Under the pieces are notes generated by a model. It searched no databases and had not been told where the DNA came from. It saw nothing but the letters and a program-made list of their open reading frames with translations. A stretch of 31,064 nucleotides of DNA from Beroe ovata (lineage: Eukaryota; Ctenophora; Nuda; Beroida; Beroidae): positions 11,239-42,302 of the forward strand of contig CAMPET010000261.1 of assembly GCA_946803715.1 (NCBI GenBank), given 5' to 3'. How positions within the stretch are numbered: position 1 is the stretch's first letter; each line of letters starts with the position of its first letter. This document shows positions 28,194 to 31,064 of the stretch, in pieces. Made by a program: the position numbers and the translations under genes.

Positions 28194-29976
28194 ATTCTTC
28201 ACTCTCTTATGCCAATCCTTGGATTAGAAAATCGATATCCAGTATTTTGCTATGTTTGCAGTATACCCATACACCTCTGTCCTCTTTGGATTGACTCTTC
28301 ACTCTCCCGACCTAGTTTCCGGTCCCCGGTCTCAACTTGAGAACTAGTAACCTCAGCTACCAACTCGAGAAATAGTATCCAAATTCATTGATAGTGTCAT
28401 GCTGATCGGTCTGTAAACCTAGGTTTACCTTGCCCAAGCAGTTATAACCCAATTTGCTCCACCCAAATATCAAATTACTGGCTATCTATAAAATCATAGA
28501 ACAGACAATGACTCTTATCTAATTTTTAGGCCAGTGGCGTAACGTTTTTACCATGCTTTTGTTCAGAACATTAAGGGGATAAGGGGCAGGGGTGCAAAGA
28601 AATATGAAATTTGAACAATACTTTGCATCGAAGATGTCCACTGACACCAACATTTCCCCAGGATGATGGAATCGCATCGCAAAGGGAGAAATTATGTTTA
28701 CTGCAGACTGCTGGGCACGACTTGGACTGCCACCCTAACTGAGATTTGTCACGACACGCCCGATAGCTTGAGGCACTACTATAGTGTAAAGGAACTCATG
28801 AGTGCAATTACGAATTGATATCCTTCAAAAGGAATGTGAACAGTTATATTATTTCAAGACTCGTGGATGTTTTATTGCCCAATGGATGATTATTTTATGC
28901 GAAATTTTTTTTGATGAATTCAACGATACAATCATGGTATCAATTATGCTTTTAGAAATTAAATGAAGTTTTTCAATGTTATTCTCTAGGAATGATACCT
29001 ATCAATTTGATTGGAACAGTTGCTTGAGCAAAATATTGAAGCATACTCTCGTGTACAATTCCGAATGTCCCGTGGGTCGTTGACTCAAACGGTGCGACAT
29101 TGGTTTGGCACTTAACTGGTGCGACGCCAGTGCAACACAAGTGTGTTGTCATTCTGTGCCTATTGTTGCAAAAGTGTCGCTCAAGTTTCACCGTAATGTA
29201 GCACCAGCACCGAACCAGTGTCACCTCGAATCGAGTTGATGAACTTCTGTACTCAAATATTTCACTGTTTGGCAAGCCTGTATCTTGAAAATGATACCCC
29301 AGTGCCCCTTGATAAGTTTAAATTATAGTCATACTCCTACCTTTAATTCGTTATTAGAAGTTGGAGCATCATTGCTATGCAATGTCTTGAGGCAATAGGT
29401 TCAACTGAAATTTGACCAAAATTCTTACTTTTCTCTCTGGACACTGCGCAACCGTCGTTCATGTGATTTGGCACATGACACACGCGCGCGTCTCATTCTG
29501 TGACGTTTACGGAACGCGCGGGAACATTTTCATGGAAATTTCAAAAATGCGTTTTTTGTATTTCAAATTTGCTTGGCGGATTTAAGCCATGGCTCAAACC
29601 CGCCACGTAAAAATTTTGAATTTTCGAGCAGTAAAATTTAAAAAATCTGACATGAAATATTATCAAAGTTGTTGGCGGTTATGAGCCACCATAGAGATGT
29701 CAGAATTATAGAAAAAAAGTTTGCGATGCGTATGCGGGTAAGTTTTCAGCGGGCACGTTTTCAGCGGGCACGTTGCGCGCTGCACATACGAGGAAGTATA
29801 GCATTTCATCTAACTCTCCGCGGGGGAATTCGAATCTCATGGTATAAGTCAAAGACTGAAACAAAACTGTGGAAGTTTTAAACAATAAAATGACCCACCA
29901 TTGAACATTCATTCCAAGAATATTCTCATTGCAGGTAAAATCAAATCTCCTGGCAAACAGTGTTCTGTGATTGAAG
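28194..29976. other. Intergenic, no gene recognised
   Basis: AT-rich. It contains a hairpin GGCGGATTTAAGCC / GGCTCAAACCCGCC (29575-29604), GGCGGTTATGAGCCACC at 29673, and an ACGTTTTCAGCGGGC-type short direct repeat at 29745-29773. The longest open frames (28979-29275 and 29706-29990, minus) show no protein-like pattern. Confidence 0.5.
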
Positions 29977-30590
29977 ATGTAGGTACACAAAGAAACAGTC
30001 TAAACTATACACAATATGTACACAGTGGAACTACACAGGAGAAGCAGAAGGTAGCATGCATGTATAGTATTCCAGTCTACTCTGTACCCAATGATGTGGG
30101 TCACGTGACATGTGGTCTCTTCCAGGTAACAAGCATTTGTTGTATACCTACATGTTCGACAAATACACTCTCACCCACACATGAACACTTTACAAACAGG
30201 ACACACACACACACACACAAACACCCTCACACACATCCACATTCCAGAAACACACACACTCACCACACACAAAATATGTCAAATTTATACACGAGGAAAC
30301 AGTCTGGACTGTATGAACAGTGTACACAAGTCAACAGTGTAACTACGCTGTGGGAGCAGAAGGTAACATGCATGTATACCCAGTGATGTAGGTCACGTGA
30401 CATGTGGTCTCTTACAAGTTCCAGATAACAAGCATACTATTGTATACCTTCGACAAATCCACTCTCACGGTCTGACCCACATCCCGAGACACTCACAAAC
30501 AGACACATCTACACTGTACAGACAGAACACACACAAACACACATACACACAGACACCCACACACACATACAGAGATTTCAGATTATTTTT
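29977..30590 (+). repeat. Two-unit 292-bp tandem duplication ending in CA tracts
   Basis: Diverged units share GAAACAGTCT, GAGCAGAAGGTAACATGCAT-type, GTCACGTGACATGTGGTCTC, AACAAGCAT and TTCGACAAATMCACTCTCAC in the same order. The GTCACGTGACATG box lies near 30100 and again 292 bp later. Each unit runs into a CA-rich tract. The open frames are by-products. Confidence 0.85.
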
Positions 30591-31064
30591 GGGACTTATC
30601 CACTCTCACTCACATACAGTCTACAGACCCATGCAGACGCAAAAACACACACTCACACACAACCAAACACACAAATAAAAACACAATGTTCCTACACCTA
30701 CACGAATTTGCAGGTAGGTACCTACTGTACAAAAAATTACCATCAAAAAACTTACACGAAACATTTTCATCCGAAAAATTACACCTATATAACTCACAGT
30801 TGCACACTTACATACACACACTTACATACACACACAAACAAACACATATTTTTATAAACATACACATACACATACAAACATACACATACATGCACAAACA
30901 TACTCAAACATACCCATACATACACACATATACCAACACATATATACACACTCACATACACATACATACATACGCACACTGCTCTCTGATAGGTAGGGCT
31001 GTTTAATCATGTCCGTATACATGTGTTTGTGTGTGTCTGTTTGTGTGTGTGTGTGTGTGTGTGT
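30591..31064. repeat. CA/ACATA-rich simple repeats, then GT repeat
   Basis: Interrupted CACA and ACATACACATAC units from 30620 to about 30980. A diverged tandem of AAAAAATTAC / AAAAACTTACACGAAA lies near 30731-30785, and a GT tract occupies 31021-31064. Apparent open frames are simple-sequence artefacts. Confidence 0.85.

Noticed and set aside
28979-29275. 98-codon minus-strand frame
   Set aside because: It contains no recognisable domain, is made of degenerate GGTGCGAC-type repeats, and has no flanking splice context.

Overview
The window is a scaffold piece from an animal nuclear genome. The genes are split by short introns (mostly 55-300 bp) with GT-AG borders. One gene is a Tudor-KH protein of the animal piRNA pathway, another encodes the end of HERC2, and a CCCTAA telomere-type tract is present. 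Compact genes in AT-rich DNA, mixed with very CpG-rich miniature transposons, would fit a sponge or another small-genome invertebrate. That taxonomic guess is weak. No prokaryotic, plasmid or CRISPR-like feature was seen.

Layout. 72-408 (+) holds the last two exons of a HERC2-type HECT ubiquitin ligase. 640-2090 is a nest of CpG-rich MITEs. 2561-5544 (+) is a 12-exon MAPK-like kinase with a hydrophobic, tail-anchor-like C-terminus. 6304-6828 (+) is a two-exon Jupiter/HN1-like protein. 7671-9485 (+) is a CAAP1-like protein. 9729-12841 (+) is a TDRKH/Papi-like piRNA-pathway scaffold. 13980-16491 (+) is an unrecognised 7-exon gene whose first intron contains a TG microsatellite and a 43-N gap. 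16918-18020 (-) is an unrecognised single-pass membrane protein gene with no visible ATG.

From about 18.5 kb onward the sequence is mostly repeats. Eight single Ns (20412, 20922, 22007, 23604, 24090, 24694, 25012, 27300) look like contig joins, and an exact 513-bp repeat flanks one of the joined pieces. Fragments of three further genes lie among the joins: an unidentified two-exon piece (21436-21931, -), the C-terminal half of a Rho-type GTPase (23605-23937, -) and a CW zinc finger (24696-25011, +). A telomere-like tract ends exactly at the N at 27300. The last 3.7 kb holds a 186-bp terminal-inverted-repeat element, a 292-bp tandem duplication and CA/GT microsatellites.

The genes do not form an obvious pathway; this looks like ordinary gene-dense animal DNA. 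The best leads are: (i) three exact 40-bp tandem copies of a splice acceptor plus the KH-domain start of the TDRKH-like gene, where the first two acceptors lead straight to a stop; (ii) the membrane-tailed MAPK-like kinase with TRQ in place of TxY; (iii) MITE families that generate 8-9 bp target duplications and have repeatedly inserted into one roughly 18-bp spot of another MITE family.
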